This document shows positions 25,734-34,436 of a stretch of 64,000 nt of DNA, piece by piece (the first letter of the stretch is position 1; each line of letters starts with the position of its first letter). A program made the position numbers and the translations under genes. The DNA comes from Magnetococcales bacterium (GTDB taxonomy: Bacteria > Pseudomonadota > Magnetococcia > Magnetococcales > UBA8363). The stretch spans positions 1-64,000 of the forward strand of contig JADGCQ010000003.1 of the NCBI GenBank assembly GCA_015228925.1, given 5' to 3'. Below the pieces are notes generated by a model. That model saw only the letters and a list, made by a program, of their open reading frames with translations, was not told where the DNA came from and made no database searches.

Positions 25734-28093
25734 GGCAAACCCTTGAGTTGGCGTTGCAACATCATGCGGCGGGACGGCTGGCGGAGGCGGAGGCGTTGTA
25801 TCGGGCGGTATTACAGGTCGATGACAATCATCCCGATGCCCTGCACTTGTTGGGCGTGATCGCCCATCAGGTGGGCCAGGATGCGATGGCGGTGACGTTG
25901 ATGACCCAGGCATTGGCGGTCAAGCCCGATTATGCCGAGGCGCACAATAATCTGGGCAATGCACTGCGGCGATTGGGACGGTTGGCGGAGGCGTTGGCCA
26001 GTTATCAAAACGCTTTGGCGGTTCGGAGCCAGTATCCCGAAGCGTCGAATAACGTGGGCAATATTTTGATGGCCATGGGCGATGTCCATGCGGCTATTTC
26101 TCATTATCAGCAGGCGTTGGCGATGCATCCCGATTATGCCGAAGCTGCGATGAATCTTGGCAACGCCTTGAAGGGGCAGGGGCGGTTTGCGGAGGCAGAG
26201 GTGGCCTTTGAGAAGGCGTTGGCCATCAAGCCAGAATTGGTGGAGGCGGGGGTCGGTTTGGGGCAGGTGTGGTGCATCCAGGGACGGTGGCACGATGCCG
26301 AGGTGGTGTTGCAACGGGTCTTGCGCTTGCACCCCGATCATCCCGAAGCGTTGATCACCCTGGGCTTGATTGAGCAGGACAGGGGGCGGTTCGAGCAGTC
26401 CGTGGCACTGTTTACCCAGGTATTGGCGATCCGCCCCAATGATCCTGTTATCTTGTTCCATCTGGGGATCAGCTTGGAGCAGTCGGGGCGGGAAGAGGAG
26501 GCTTTGGAAGCCTTTCGGGCTGCTTTGGCGGTGCAACCCGATTTTCCAGAAAGTCTTCTCCATAGGGGCAATATCCTCCAGAGGCAGGGTCATTCCCAAG
26601 AGGCTATCGCGTGTTACCAGGAGGCGATTCGGTTAAAGCCGGACTATGGCGAGGTGTATACCAATCTGGGCAATGTGTTGAAAGCCATGAATCGCCTGGA
26701 TGAGGCGATTGTCCATCACCAAAAATCATTGTCTCTTTGTCCCGATAACCCCAAGGGGCATCTTAATTTGGGCAATGTTTTTTTTGAACAGGGGCGTTTG
26801 GAGGAGGCCGCCGCCAGTTATGCCACGGCGATGGCTTTGGACCCGAACGGCGTTGAGGCGATTTCCAATTGGGGTAACGTGATGTTGGAACAGGGGCGTC
26901 CCCATGAGGCCATGGCGTTGTATCACAAAGCCTTGGCCATCGATCCGCGTGCGACCGATCCCCTGGCCAATTTGGGGGTTGCCTTGCAGCGGGAGGGGCG
27001 TTTGGCGGATGCGGTTGCCTGTTATCGGCAGGCTCTTGCCATCAATCCTGGGTTGGCGGAGGTTCTTTCCAATTTGGGTAACGCATTGCATTACCAAGGA
27101 CATTATGATGAGGCCTTGGAGGCGTTTCACCAAGCACGTCAGATCGTGCCGGGGTTGGCGGATGCTTGGTTCAACGAGGCGATTACCCGTCTGCTCCTGG
27201 GGGAGTATCCTTTGGGTTGGCGGCTTTATGAATGGCGTTGGCAGACCAAAGCGTTTGCATTTCATGGTCATGGGGAGCCGCTGTGGGATGGCTCGCCATT
27301 GACGGGAAAGTCCATCCTACTGCACTGTGAGCAGGGATTGGGGGATAACATCCAGTTTGTCCGTTATGCGGGTTGGGTCAAGGAGGCGGGGGGGACGGTG
27401 GTGTTGTATTGTCCGCAGCCGTTGCGGCGATTGTTTGCGACCGTGCCGGGTATCGACCGCATGATTGGCCGGATGGAAGAAAAGCCGTCATGCACGTTTC
27501 AAGCCCCTTTACTCAGTCTCCCTTTGTTGCTGGCGGATCGGTTAGACACCATCCCGGCCCCTGTCCCTTATTTACGGGGCGATTCTGGGTTGGTTGCGAT
27601 GTTTCATGATGAGCTGGCACGGTATCCCGGATTGAAGGTGGGCATTGCCTGGAGGGGTAATCCGACGCATAGGAATGATTGGAGTCGTTCCATGGATCCT
27701 GCGGTATTGGCGGTTTTGCATGAGGTTCCTGGTGTCACTTTGATCAATTTGCAAAAAGATTCCACGGCGGAGGAAAGGGGTGTTTTCAGCGATGGCTTGG
27801 TTGACATGAGCCATCGGTTGCATGATCTTGCAGACACCGCCGCCATCATTGCCAACTTGGATGTGGTGGTTGCTGTGGATACGGCGGTGTTGCATCTGGC
27901 GGGTGCTTTGGGATGTCGGACGTGGGCGTTGCTGGCGTTTGTCCCCGATTGGCGTTGGTTGTTGGGGCGCAGCGACAGCCCCTGGTATCCGCACATGCGG
28001 CTGTTTCGGCAAAAAGCCCCCGGTGAATGGGATGGCTGTATGGATGAAGTGGTGCAGGCTTTCAAAGAATTCAGCGTTCATGGATGCTCGTGA
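25730..28093 (+). CDS. TPR protein with GT9-like glycosyltransferase domain (2)
   Basis: A 787-residue relative of the preceding gene, to which it is joined by an ATGA overlap. It has about 13-14 tetratricopeptide repeats (residues 1-480) and the same C-terminal GT9-like domain, with ILLHCEQGLGDNIQFVRY, KVGIAWRGNPTHRNDWSRS and VVAVDTAVLHLAGALGCRTWALL. Similarity in both halves shows tandem duplication followed by gain or loss of TPR units. Such proteins may glycosylate proteins bound by the TPR arm, or build a glycan on a lipid; the acceptor is not known. G/C-rich third positions match the rest of the operon, so it is native rather than imported. Confidence 0.8.
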   Translation: MRQTLELALQHHAAGRLAEAEALYRAVLQVDDNHPDALHLLGVIAHQVGQDAMAVTLMTQALAVKPDYAEAHNNLGNALRRLGRLAEALASYQNALAVRSQYPEASNNVGNILMAMGDVHAAISHYQQALAMHPDYAEAAMNLGNALKGQGRFAEAEVAFEKALAIKPELVEAGVGLGQVWCIQGRWHDAEVVLQRVLRLHPDHPEALITLGLIEQDRGRFEQSVALFTQVLAIRPNDPVILFHLGISLEQSGREEEALEAFRAALAVQPDFPESLLHRGNILQRQGHSQEAIACYQEAIRLKPDYGEVYTNLGNVLKAMNRLDEAIVHHQKSLSLCPDNPKGHLNLGNVFFEQGRLEEAAASYATAMALDPNGVEAISNWGNVMLEQGRPHEAMALYHKALAIDPRATDPLANLGVALQREGRLADAVACYRQALAINPGLAEVLSNLGNALHYQGHYDEALEAFHQARQIVPGLADAWFNEAITRLLLGEYPLGWRLYEWRWQTKAFAFHGHGEPLWDGSPLTGKSILLHCEQGLGDNIQFVRYAGWVKEAGGTVVLYCPQPLRRLFATVPGIDRMIGRMEEKPSCTFQAPLLSLPLLLADRLDTIPAPVPYLRGDSGLVAMFHDELARYPGLKVGIAWRGNPTHRNDWSRSMDPAVLAVLHEVPGVTLINLQKDSTAEERGVFSDGLVDMSHRLHDLADTAAIIANLDVVVAVDTAVLHLAGALGCRTWALLAFVPDWRWLLGRSDSPWYPHMRLFRQKAPGEWDGCMDEVVQAFKEFSVHGCS

Positions 28094-28115
28094 ATCATCA
28101 AGATTGGAGTGGGTT

Positions 28116-29951
28116 ATGCCGGAAATAGAGGGTGGTCGGGGGGCGGGTGTTGATCGGGAAAAATTGGGGATTTGGTTGACGTGTGCCGTGGTATTGGGGG
28201 CGTTATGGGTGACGTATGGTCCGGTTTTGCCCTTTTCCAACGGTGATCTTGGCCATGATTATAGTTTATTCATTCCCAATCTGGTCGCGGGATTGATCAA
28301 GTTCAAGGCGAATGGTTTGTTTTCCATCCCCTGGTTTTCCCCGGCCCAGTGCGGTGGGTTTCCATTTTTCCCCGATGCTAACGTCCCCTATTACAGCCTC
28401 CCCCAGTTTTTGACCTTGGTTGTGGATCCGGTGACCGCCATTCAGGTCTCGTTTATCGTTTTTGGGGCCATTGGGTTTCTTGGAGGCTATCTGTTGCTGC
28501 GCAAAGGGTTTGGGGTGAGCTACCAGGCCAGTTTGTTGGGGGCGTTCATTTTTGCCTTGAATGGATTTTATGCCCATCGGTTTGTCAACGGCCATTTGGC
28601 GTTTCATGCGTTTGCTCTGGCTCCATTGACTGTTTGGGCAACGTTGACGGGTATCCAAAAAGGGATGCGGGAGCATCTGATCGGGATATCGGTGATTGGG
28701 GTGACCTTTGCGGTGATGTTTCATGCCGGTATGGTCCATGGGATACCGCCGATTATTGTGGGGATGGTGATTTTGCTGTTGGTGCATGGGATCCTGGGAA
28801 CATGGATGTGGGGACCGTGGATCCGTTTTGCTTTGGGTGGTTTGTTGGGTATTGGCCTGTCCGCGATCAAGCTGGTCCCCCTGATGTCATTGTTGCAGCA
28901 ATTTCCTCGGGATCAATATCTTTTACCGGGATTTGATAGTATCTCCAACGCAGTTTGGTTGATGGCTCAGGCTTTGTTCGTCTATCCCCCCATGGCGGAA
29001 ATCCATGCCCATATGGCGGCTAACGGTTCTATTTATTTGATGGATCACGAATTTCAATATGGTATTGGGATCGTGCCAGGGTTGTTTTTGTTTTTGTTTT
29101 TGACGCGGCAACTGTGGCAACCTGAAACCAAGATGGATGCGACCAAGGTGAGGGCTGTTTGGTTGATTGGGGTGTTGTTGGTGATCCCCATCTTGTTGAA
29201 TTATTATACACCGTGGTGGAATAGCGTTCTTAAAAGCTTGCCTTACTTTAAAAATAGCTCCAGCTTGGTTCGCTGGTTTGCCCTGTATGTATTCGTGTTG
29301 CCAGTTCTTGCAGCCATTGCCTTGGATCATCTGGAACTGCCTAGAAAAAGGTTTATACTTCTTTTTGGACTGGGGATGGTGGTGACGTTGGGGCAGGCGA
29401 TCAACAGCAATCTGGAATATATGACGACCGCATTGGGGCGTTATAGTTCGCATAAGCAGGTTGCGTTTTGGCGTAAGGTTAAGTTTGGCGATGAAGCCCC
29501 CAGCATCAAGTTTATGGCGATTGCCTACGACAGCAAGACCTTGGATCCGGTCTTTTTGATCGATAGAAATGATTCCATGACCAACTATTCCAGTCAGATT
29601 ATGTGCTATCAATCGATGATGGGGTATGGGTTGGAGTCGTTTCCTTTGGGATTGTTGAAGCCGATGGCACCCATGAGTATTGTGGGTGACGGGTTTTTGA
29701 ACGTAAAGAGACCGGAATGTTATCTCTATCCAGAAGAAAACGGATGCAAACCGGGGGATCATTTCCGGGTGGATGAAGAGCGGACGGCCAAGGAGTTTTT
29801 GTTTTACCGGGATTATGAATTCAGCAAACCGCATATGCACGACATGGCGGAGGTGGTGAATGGGCTTGCCCTGTTATTGACGGTGGGGATGGTTGGTTAT
29901 GCGTTGACCCGCAGTTCTCGGCCTGATGCTGCTGAAACACCTAAGACGTGA
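28116..29951 (+). CDS. YfhO-like polytopic membrane protein (GT-C superfamily)
   Basis: A 611-residue membrane protein with about 12-13 hydrophobic segments. A long periplasmic loop after the first helix carries NGDLGHDYSLFIPNL with an acidic pair, in the place where GT-C enzymes keep a catalytic Asp. LNGFYAHRFVNGHLAFHAF and LPYFKNSSSLVRWFAL resemble the YfhO/GtrB-like group. The C-terminal periplasmic part (about 470-580) is soluble and is followed by a last helix. The ATG at 28116 follows a GGAG-containing leader. The specific sugar or acceptor is unknown. It sits between the TPR-GT genes and the donor synthase, so a role in the same glycan pathway is likely. Confidence 0.65.
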   Translation: MPEIEGGRGAGVDREKLGIWLTCAVVLGALWVTYGPVLPFSNGDLGHDYSLFIPNLVAGLIKFKANGLFSIPWFSPAQCGGFPFFPDANVPYYSLPQFLTLVVDPVTAIQVSFIVFGAIGFLGGYLLLRKGFGVSYQASLLGAFIFALNGFYAHRFVNGHLAFHAFALAPLTVWATLTGIQKGMREHLIGISVIGVTFAVMFHAGMVHGIPPIIVGMVILLLVHGILGTWMWGPWIRFALGGLLGIGLSAIKLVPLMSLLQQFPRDQYLLPGFDSISNAVWLMAQALFVYPPMAEIHAHMAANGSIYLMDHEFQYGIGIVPGLFLFLFLTRQLWQPETKMDATKVRAVWLIGVLLVIPILLNYYTPWWNSVLKSLPYFKNSSSLVRWFALYVFVLPVLAAIALDHLELPRKRFILLFGLGMVVTLGQAINSNLEYMTTALGRYSSHKQVAFWRKVKFGDEAPSIKFMAIAYDSKTLDPVFLIDRNDSMTNYSSQIMCYQSMMGYGLESFPLGLLKPMAPMSIVGDGFLNVKRPECYLYPEENGCKPGDHFRVDEERTAKEFLFYRDYEFSKPHMHDMAEVVNGLALLLTVGMVGYALTRSSRPDAAETPKT

Positions 29952-29969
29952 CGGAAAGGATGGATCAAG

Positions 29970-30680
29970 ATGCCCGATTTGGCGATAGTCGTTCCAACGT
30001 ATAACGAAAGCAAGAATATCCGCGAGCTTGTGGGACGGCTGGATGGGGTATTGGCGGGTATTGATTGGCAGGTGCTGTTTGTGGACGATGATTCTCCAGA
30101 TGGGACGGCGGATGTTGTCCGGGCGTTGGGGGAGGAGCATTCGCGGGTATCGTGTTTGAAGCGTGTGGGACGTCGGGGATTGTCATCGGCGTGCATCGAG
30201 GGGATGCAACAGGTTCGGGCACCGGTGTATGCGATCATGGATGCCGATTTGCAGCATGACGAGACGCGGCTGCCGCTGATGTTGGCGAAGGTTCGTTCCG
30301 CCGGGGTGGATATTTGCATTGGTACCCGATATGCGGAGGGGGGGAGTGTTGGGGCGTGGGGATTGGGGCGAAGGTTGATCAGTCGAGCCGCCACCTGGAT
30401 GACCAATTTTTTGCTTGGGACGCGGATGTCAGACCCCATGAGTGGTTTTTTCATGGTGACCGATGGGATTATGCAGCAGGTGTATCCCAGGCTGGACGGG
30501 CAGGGGTTTAAAATTTTATTGGATATCGTCGTCAACGCCCCCAAGGGGGTTGTGATCGGCGAGGTGCCGTTTACTTTTCGTCCACGGATAGCGGGGGAGA
30601 GCAAACTGGGGATTTCGGTGATTGTGGCGTTGTTGGTATTTTTGATGAAGAAGGCCCCGGGGCGACTGATGGGACGCTGA
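29970..30680 (+). CDS. Polyprenol-phosphate sugar synthase (DPM1-like, GT2)
   Basis: A GT2 enzyme that moves mannose or glucose from a nucleotide sugar to polyprenyl phosphate, giving the donor for GT-C enzymes. The 236-residue protein has A-I-V-V-P-T-Y-N-E at the N-terminus, V-D-D-D-S-P-D-G-T near residue 38, D-A-D-L-Q-H-D-E near 93 as the metal-binding motif, and TRYAEGG near 118. The length and the lack of long C-terminal helices match the soluble, peripheral DPM1 type, with only one hydrophobic stretch (VIVALLVFLMKKA) near the end. It is 18 bases downstream of the YfhO-like gene, with AAAGGA as ribosome site. Confidence 0.85.
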   Translation: MPDLAIVVPTYNESKNIRELVGRLDGVLAGIDWQVLFVDDDSPDGTADVVRALGEEHSRVSCLKRVGRRGLSSACIEGMQQVRAPVYAIMDADLQHDETRLPLMLAKVRSAGVDICIGTRYAEGGSVGAWGLGRRLISRAATWMTNFLLGTRMSDPMSGFFMVTDGIMQQVYPRLDGQGFKILLDIVVNAPKGVVIGEVPFTFRPRIAGESKLGISVIVALLVFLMKKAPGRLMGR

Positions 30681-30709
30681 GTGTGTTGACGAGAAGAAAA
30701 GGAAATAAC

Positions 30710-31288
30710 ATGTCCACAACCGATCTTGAAGAACTATTGCGCAATAAAAAAAGAGCCGAGGGTCCGACGATCAACTGGGAGGGCCGGAAAACGGTATGGT
30801 TGGGAAGAATCGAAGAGCTTTTTCGGGATATCAAAGATTGGTTGGCTTCTCTGTGCCAGGATGGTCTTCTAACAATCGAAGAAGATACGGATAATCTTAA
30901 CGAGAGACATATTGGCCCCTATTTGGTGCCAACACTCAGAATCACCAATCGGGCAGGAGAGGAAGTGCGGTTGTCTCCTGTGGCAACGCAGATCGTTGCT
31001 GGCTATGGACGGATCGATATGCTAGGTCCAAATTGGCGGAAGCTGACGATTGTTTTGTCAAGCTCGGACAGACCCGCAGCTTTTCACACCAGGGTTTTTG
31101 TTGGCGATGGGTCCGATGTGAAAAAGGTAACGTCTACGGATCATGATATTCCCAAATTGTTATCCATTGTTGAAATCATGGACAAACATTGCCGATGGTA
31201 TTTTGTTGATCCATCCGACGGAAGTCATAAGCGATTGGTTACACAGAAGTCTTTTGAAGACGCCCTGATTGGAATGTTCGAGCCGTGA
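30710..31288 (+). CDS. Hypothetical soluble protein in the glycan operon
   Basis: I do not recognise this 192-residue protein. It is hydrophilic, with no signal peptide or membrane helix. An N-terminal helical part (LEELLRNKKRAEG, WLGRIEELFRDIKDWLASL) is followed by a beta-rich region (about 60-192) containing GPYLVPTLRITNRAGEEVRLSP and GYGRIDMLG. The latter stretch looks like an SMODS- or restriction-associated beta domain in style, but I cannot name the family. AGGA lies about seven bases before the ATG at 30710. The frame is also open from a GTG 27 bases earlier. Its lower G+C than the genes upstream suggests separate origin. Confidence 0.5.
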   Translation: MSTTDLEELLRNKKRAEGPTINWEGRKTVWLGRIEELFRDIKDWLASLCQDGLLTIEEDTDNLNERHIGPYLVPTLRITNRAGEEVRLSPVATQIVAGYGRIDMLGPNWRKLTIVLSSSDRPAAFHTRVFVGDGSDVKKVTSTDHDIPKLLSIVEIMDKHCRWYFVDPSDGSHKRLVTQKSFEDALIGMFEP

Positions 31289-31353
31289 AAGCTCCAAATC
31301 TTTCGGGGTTGAACCCAGAAATTGCTCTTATTTGGAATTTAGGGGAAGTATGA

Positions 31354-31842
31354 ATGGGTGAGCGTAGGGAAGTGTTGGAACGTATTGTCGGGGTGGCGTC
31401 GCATGTGCGGTTGGGTTGGGATCCCCAAGATCGGCCCCTGGTAGAACTTAAAATCGATGAACGCGACGTTCATATCGAGTTTTTCTTTGTGAGAGCCAAT
31501 GGCAGTGAAATCGCGGATGGGGATACGATTGTGGCGGCGGGCATTTCCCACGACGGTATCTTTCGGGCGATGGCCTATTACAATGTCACACAGGGCAACT
31601 CCAAAACAGAAAAAATAGCCAAATATCTGACATTGATCGGTTTCCTTGGGTTTGGATTTGCATTTCTTAGTTTGGTTGCGTTGGTGACGGGTGTGACGGC
31701 GGCTGTCGGGATCACCAGCAATCTTGCGGTTGCTATTGTTGCGGTCATCTTTTTGTTTGGGAGTATTATTTTTTTTCTACGGGGGCGGCAGATGGCCAAA
31801 GCCATCGCTTTGGTTAAAACGTTTCAAATCAAGTCCAATTAA
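31354..31842 (+). CDS. Hypothetical membrane protein (162 residues)
   Basis: Not recognised. The first about 85 residues are soluble: a beta-rich domain with LVELKIDERDVHIEFFFVRANGSEIADGD, which reads like a small OB-like or NfeD-like strand set. Two hydrophobic helices follow (about 92-118 and 122-142), ending in FLRGRQMAKAIALVKTF. The topology would put both ends in the cytoplasm. It lies 65 bases after the soluble hypothetical protein and 18 bases before the DUF2079-like gene, so it probably belongs to the same unit. Function unknown. Confidence 0.5.
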   Translation: MGERREVLERIVGVASHVRLGWDPQDRPLVELKIDERDVHIEFFFVRANGSEIADGDTIVAAGISHDGIFRAMAYYNVTQGNSKTEKIAKYLTLIGFLGFGFAFLSLVALVTGVTAAVGITSNLAVAIVAVIFLFGSIIFFLRGRQMAKAIALVKTFQIKSN

Positions 31843-31860
31843 GTTTGGCAATCCAGGGAG

Positions 31861-33360
31861 ATGGCCTTGTTGGAAAGATCGTCTGGTTTTTCGGGTTATG
31901 GGAGGAATACCATCCGGTTTGGTCTTCTTTTTATCGCTTTTTTTATTGTTTTCCTTTTAAACAGAACCCTGATTTTGAATCATTTTTATTATTATGGTGC
32001 CTATCTTCTGGATAGCGGCCTGCTTGCTGATTTATTTTATCACAACACCTTCAGTCCAGAACGTGCCCCGATTCTGGGGGGGGGAGAGTATAACGGAAAC
32101 CATTTTTCACCATTGTTGAATTTGGTCAATATCGTTTCCTATATTGTGCCGGTAGATTTCATCGCCTATTATGCGATTTTTCAGGGGCTTGTCTATGCTA
32201 CTTTGACGGTGGCTATTTTTTTGGTATTTTTAAAATTTTATCAATTGACCGATCTCTTTTCTTTGGTATTGGCATTTGTTGCATCGATTTCATTTTCTTT
32301 TAACGGAGTGGTGATTTCTTGTATTGGCTATCCCCATTTCGAGGCGTTGACATCGGGGTTGGCCATTTTATTCTTTGTTTTTTATTTTAAAAGACAAATG
32401 ATTCATGCAACCTTGTTTTTTGTTTTATGCCTCAGCGTTCGTGAAGATAGCGGTTTTCATCTGTTTGGTATTTTACTGACGCTGTTTATTTTTAATGTGC
32501 TGCATGGGAAAACAATGCGTGAACAGCAAGATCTCGTGATGTATTCTCTGGCCAGTTTCTTTTATAGCGTGGCCGCACTTGCGATGCAAAAATTTTATTA
32601 TAAGGCGGGGGGGACGTTCAAACAGGTGTACATGGATGGCCATGATGATTTTTCCTGGTTGACCTGGGGGCATGTTGTTTCCAGGCTGGAGAAATATGCG
32701 GTCACTTTGGAATATATCTGGGTTCCTTTGCTTATTTTGGTAGTTTGGTCTTTTTTTTCGAGAAAACCCATTCTTTTGTTGGGCTTTTTGGCGCAAATTC
32801 CTTGGTTTTTGTTGCACGTTTTTTCCACCGGAGGTATTTCGGAACTGAGTACCTATCGCCTTTTCCCGTTTATCATCGCATTGGCGTGGCCATTCATTGT
32901 GGTGGCCAAGGATTTTGAGAACGGGTTGGAGAGGGGGGTGGGCAAGGTGGTTCTCTCTGGGGCCATTATTTTATTTTCTTTATCATTCTATTTGCATGTT
33001 CATGATGCTGCCGGGGCGGTTTCGTTTGCGAAACAATTACTGCCCAAGGATTATTCGGTGGAAAAGTATGCCATTTTGCGCGACAAGTTTTTGCGGGGTG
33101 ATTTTGGTGCGTCTATTCTGGTGGACCATTCGGTTGCTTCATTGGAACCGAGAGCTTTTAAACATTGGCAGGTATTGGGTAATCAGAAAGAAGGGCAGCG
33201 GGTTGACCTTTTTTTCCATTGGAAAGATAATCATTTCCAGGGAGACCAAATCATGGCGGAGGTGTTGAAACAGGATCTTCGTTATCATTACTTGATTGAT
33301 GACGTGAATATTTTTATCTTCTCCCGCGTGGAACTGCCCATCGGTGCGGTGAGCAAGTAG
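31861..33360 (+). CDS. DUF2079-like polytopic membrane protein
   Basis: A 499-residue protein with about ten hydrophobic segments. It follows the DUF2079 pattern: an initial helix, a loop with DSGLLADLFYHNTF, then GNHFSPLLNLV, and a later VREDSGFHLFGILL that corresponds to the conserved acidic cluster of the family. A C-terminal soluble part (about 380-499) with ILVDHSVASLEPRA follows. DUF2079 proteins are distant GT-C relatives of unknown substrate. Its codon use is more A/T-rich than the upstream GT genes. The GGGAG touching the ATG is too close for an ideal ribosome site, so the true start may be a TTG a few codons later. Confidence 0.65.
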   Translation: MALLERSSGFSGYGRNTIRFGLLFIAFFIVFLLNRTLILNHFYYYGAYLLDSGLLADLFYHNTFSPERAPILGGGEYNGNHFSPLLNLVNIVSYIVPVDFIAYYAIFQGLVYATLTVAIFLVFLKFYQLTDLFSLVLAFVASISFSFNGVVISCIGYPHFEALTSGLAILFFVFYFKRQMIHATLFFVLCLSVREDSGFHLFGILLTLFIFNVLHGKTMREQQDLVMYSLASFFYSVAALAMQKFYYKAGGTFKQVYMDGHDDFSWLTWGHVVSRLEKYAVTLEYIWVPLLILVVWSFFSRKPILLLGFLAQIPWFLLHVFSTGGISELSTYRLFPFIIALAWPFIVVAKDFENGLERGVGKVVLSGAIILFSLSFYLHVHDAAGAVSFAKQLLPKDYSVEKYAILRDKFLRGDFGASILVDHSVASLEPRAFKHWQVLGNQKEGQRVDLFFHWKDNHFQGDQIMAEVLKQDLRYHYLIDDVNIFIFSRVELPIGAVSK

Positions 33361-33486
33361 ACAATTTATATGAGTGATTACTATGTTTTTCGGTTATCTC
33401 AGTGCCATTGCGCCGTGCAGCCACCTTCTTGACTTGCCCCCATCTTTGCAGTACGCTTTAAATGAGTACACTATAAGGAAGAAGCC

Positions 33487-33759
33487 ATGCCAAGAGCGAT
33501 GATCAGAGACAACAACCGAATAGCCCTGCGAATCCGCCCAGACGACAAAGCAACCCTGATGCGTGCCGTCGCGTTGGAAAATACCGATTTGACGGACTTT
33601 GTTATTAAAAATGCACTGAAGGCCGCAAAATCTGTCATTGACCAATCCGAGCAAGTTAAACTTTCTGAACGCGACAGCCTGCGCGTGCTTGAACTTCTGG
33701 AAAATCCACCCGCCCCGAACGCAAAGTTGCTGGCAGCGGCTCAGGCCATGCCGACATAG
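33487..33759 (+). CDS. TacA/DUF1778-type antitoxin
   Basis: A 90-residue antitoxin with an N-terminal ribbon-helix-helix (RIALRIRPDDKATLMRAVALENTDLTDFV) typical of DUF1778. The C-terminal tail (SERDSLRVLELLENPPAPNAKL) is the segment that wraps the acetyltransferase toxin. It ends three bases before the toxin gene. A palindromic stretch GTAC(11 bases)GTAC about 25-45 bases upstream could be its autoregulatory operator, in line with the known repression of such operons by the antitoxin-toxin complex; that is an inference. AAGGAAG provides the ribosome site. Confidence 0.82.
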   Translation: MPRAMIRDNNRIALRIRPDDKATLMRAVALENTDLTDFVIKNALKAAKSVIDQSEQVKLSERDSLRVLELLENPPAPNAKLLAAAQAMPT

Positions 33760-33761
33760 CT

Positions 33762-34322
33762 ATGAGTCTTCCGACTTGGCACGAAGAAGCTATTGTCAGA
33801 GGGTACGATAGGGAATCTTTTGACTGTGGCGATAACGCTCTGAATGATTATCTCCGTCACAATGCCCGCAAAAGCCATGAACGCGGCGGCGCAAAAACGT
33901 TCCTTGCGATCTCGGAGGATGACAATAAAACAATTCTTGGATTTTACAGCCTTAGCCCAGCGTCTGTTGAATATGCCCGTGTTCCTAACATGGTAAAACG
34001 CGGCTTGGCACGATATGACGTGCCTGTTTTTCGCCTCGGTCGTCTTGCCGTACACCGCACGGTTCAAAACAATGGCATGGGGGGGCAACTTCTCCTGTCC
34101 GCTGGTCGGCGGTGCCTTCTGGCGGCGGAGGAAATTGGAGGTGTCGCCCTTCTGATTGATGCCAAACATGAACGGGCTGCCAACTGGTACATGGGCTATG
34201 GTGCTTTTCCGTTGCTGGATACGCCGCTCTCGTTGCTTCTACCTCTTTCCACCATCAAGGCAGCATTGCAAACAAGGAAATTCCCCCCCCTTTCGGCGAC
34301 GCAATCACAATCATTTTCATAA
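33762..34322 (+). CDS. TacT/AtaT-type GNAT acetyltransferase toxin
   Basis: A 186-residue GNAT-fold toxin of the kind that acetylates the amino group of charged tRNAs and blocks translation. The opening FDCGDNALNDYLRHNARKS is the strongest family hallmark. The acetyl-CoA-binding loop Q-N-N-G-M-G-G near residue 105 and the C-terminal A-N-W-Y-M-G-Y-G-A-F, holding the catalytic Tyr, are intact. It follows the DUF1778 antitoxin by only two bases, which is the standard order. The last about 25 residues (ending SATQSQSFS) extend beyond the usual fold and are probably disordered. The pair seems functional. Confidence 0.85.
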   Translation: MSLPTWHEEAIVRGYDRESFDCGDNALNDYLRHNARKSHERGGAKTFLAISEDDNKTILGFYSLSPASVEYARVPNMVKRGLARYDVPVFRLGRLAVHRTVQNNGMGGQLLLSAGRRCLLAAEEIGGVALLIDAKHERAANWYMGYGAFPLLDTPLSLLLPLSTIKAALQTRKFPPLSATQSQSFS

Positions 34323-34436
34323 GATAATTCTTTAATAATACAAAGGTGGCATAGATCCTGCGGAAGCTGAAATGAAGATCATGTCGCAGCATTTCACGTT
34401 GGATTTGTGGTATTTGACTTAGGCCGCATACTTGGT

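Noticed and set aside
21055-33360. Calling the glycan operon an O-antigen or capsule locus
   Set aside because: No flippase, polymerase, Wzx/Wzy, Wza/Wzc or sugar-nucleotide synthesis genes are present.
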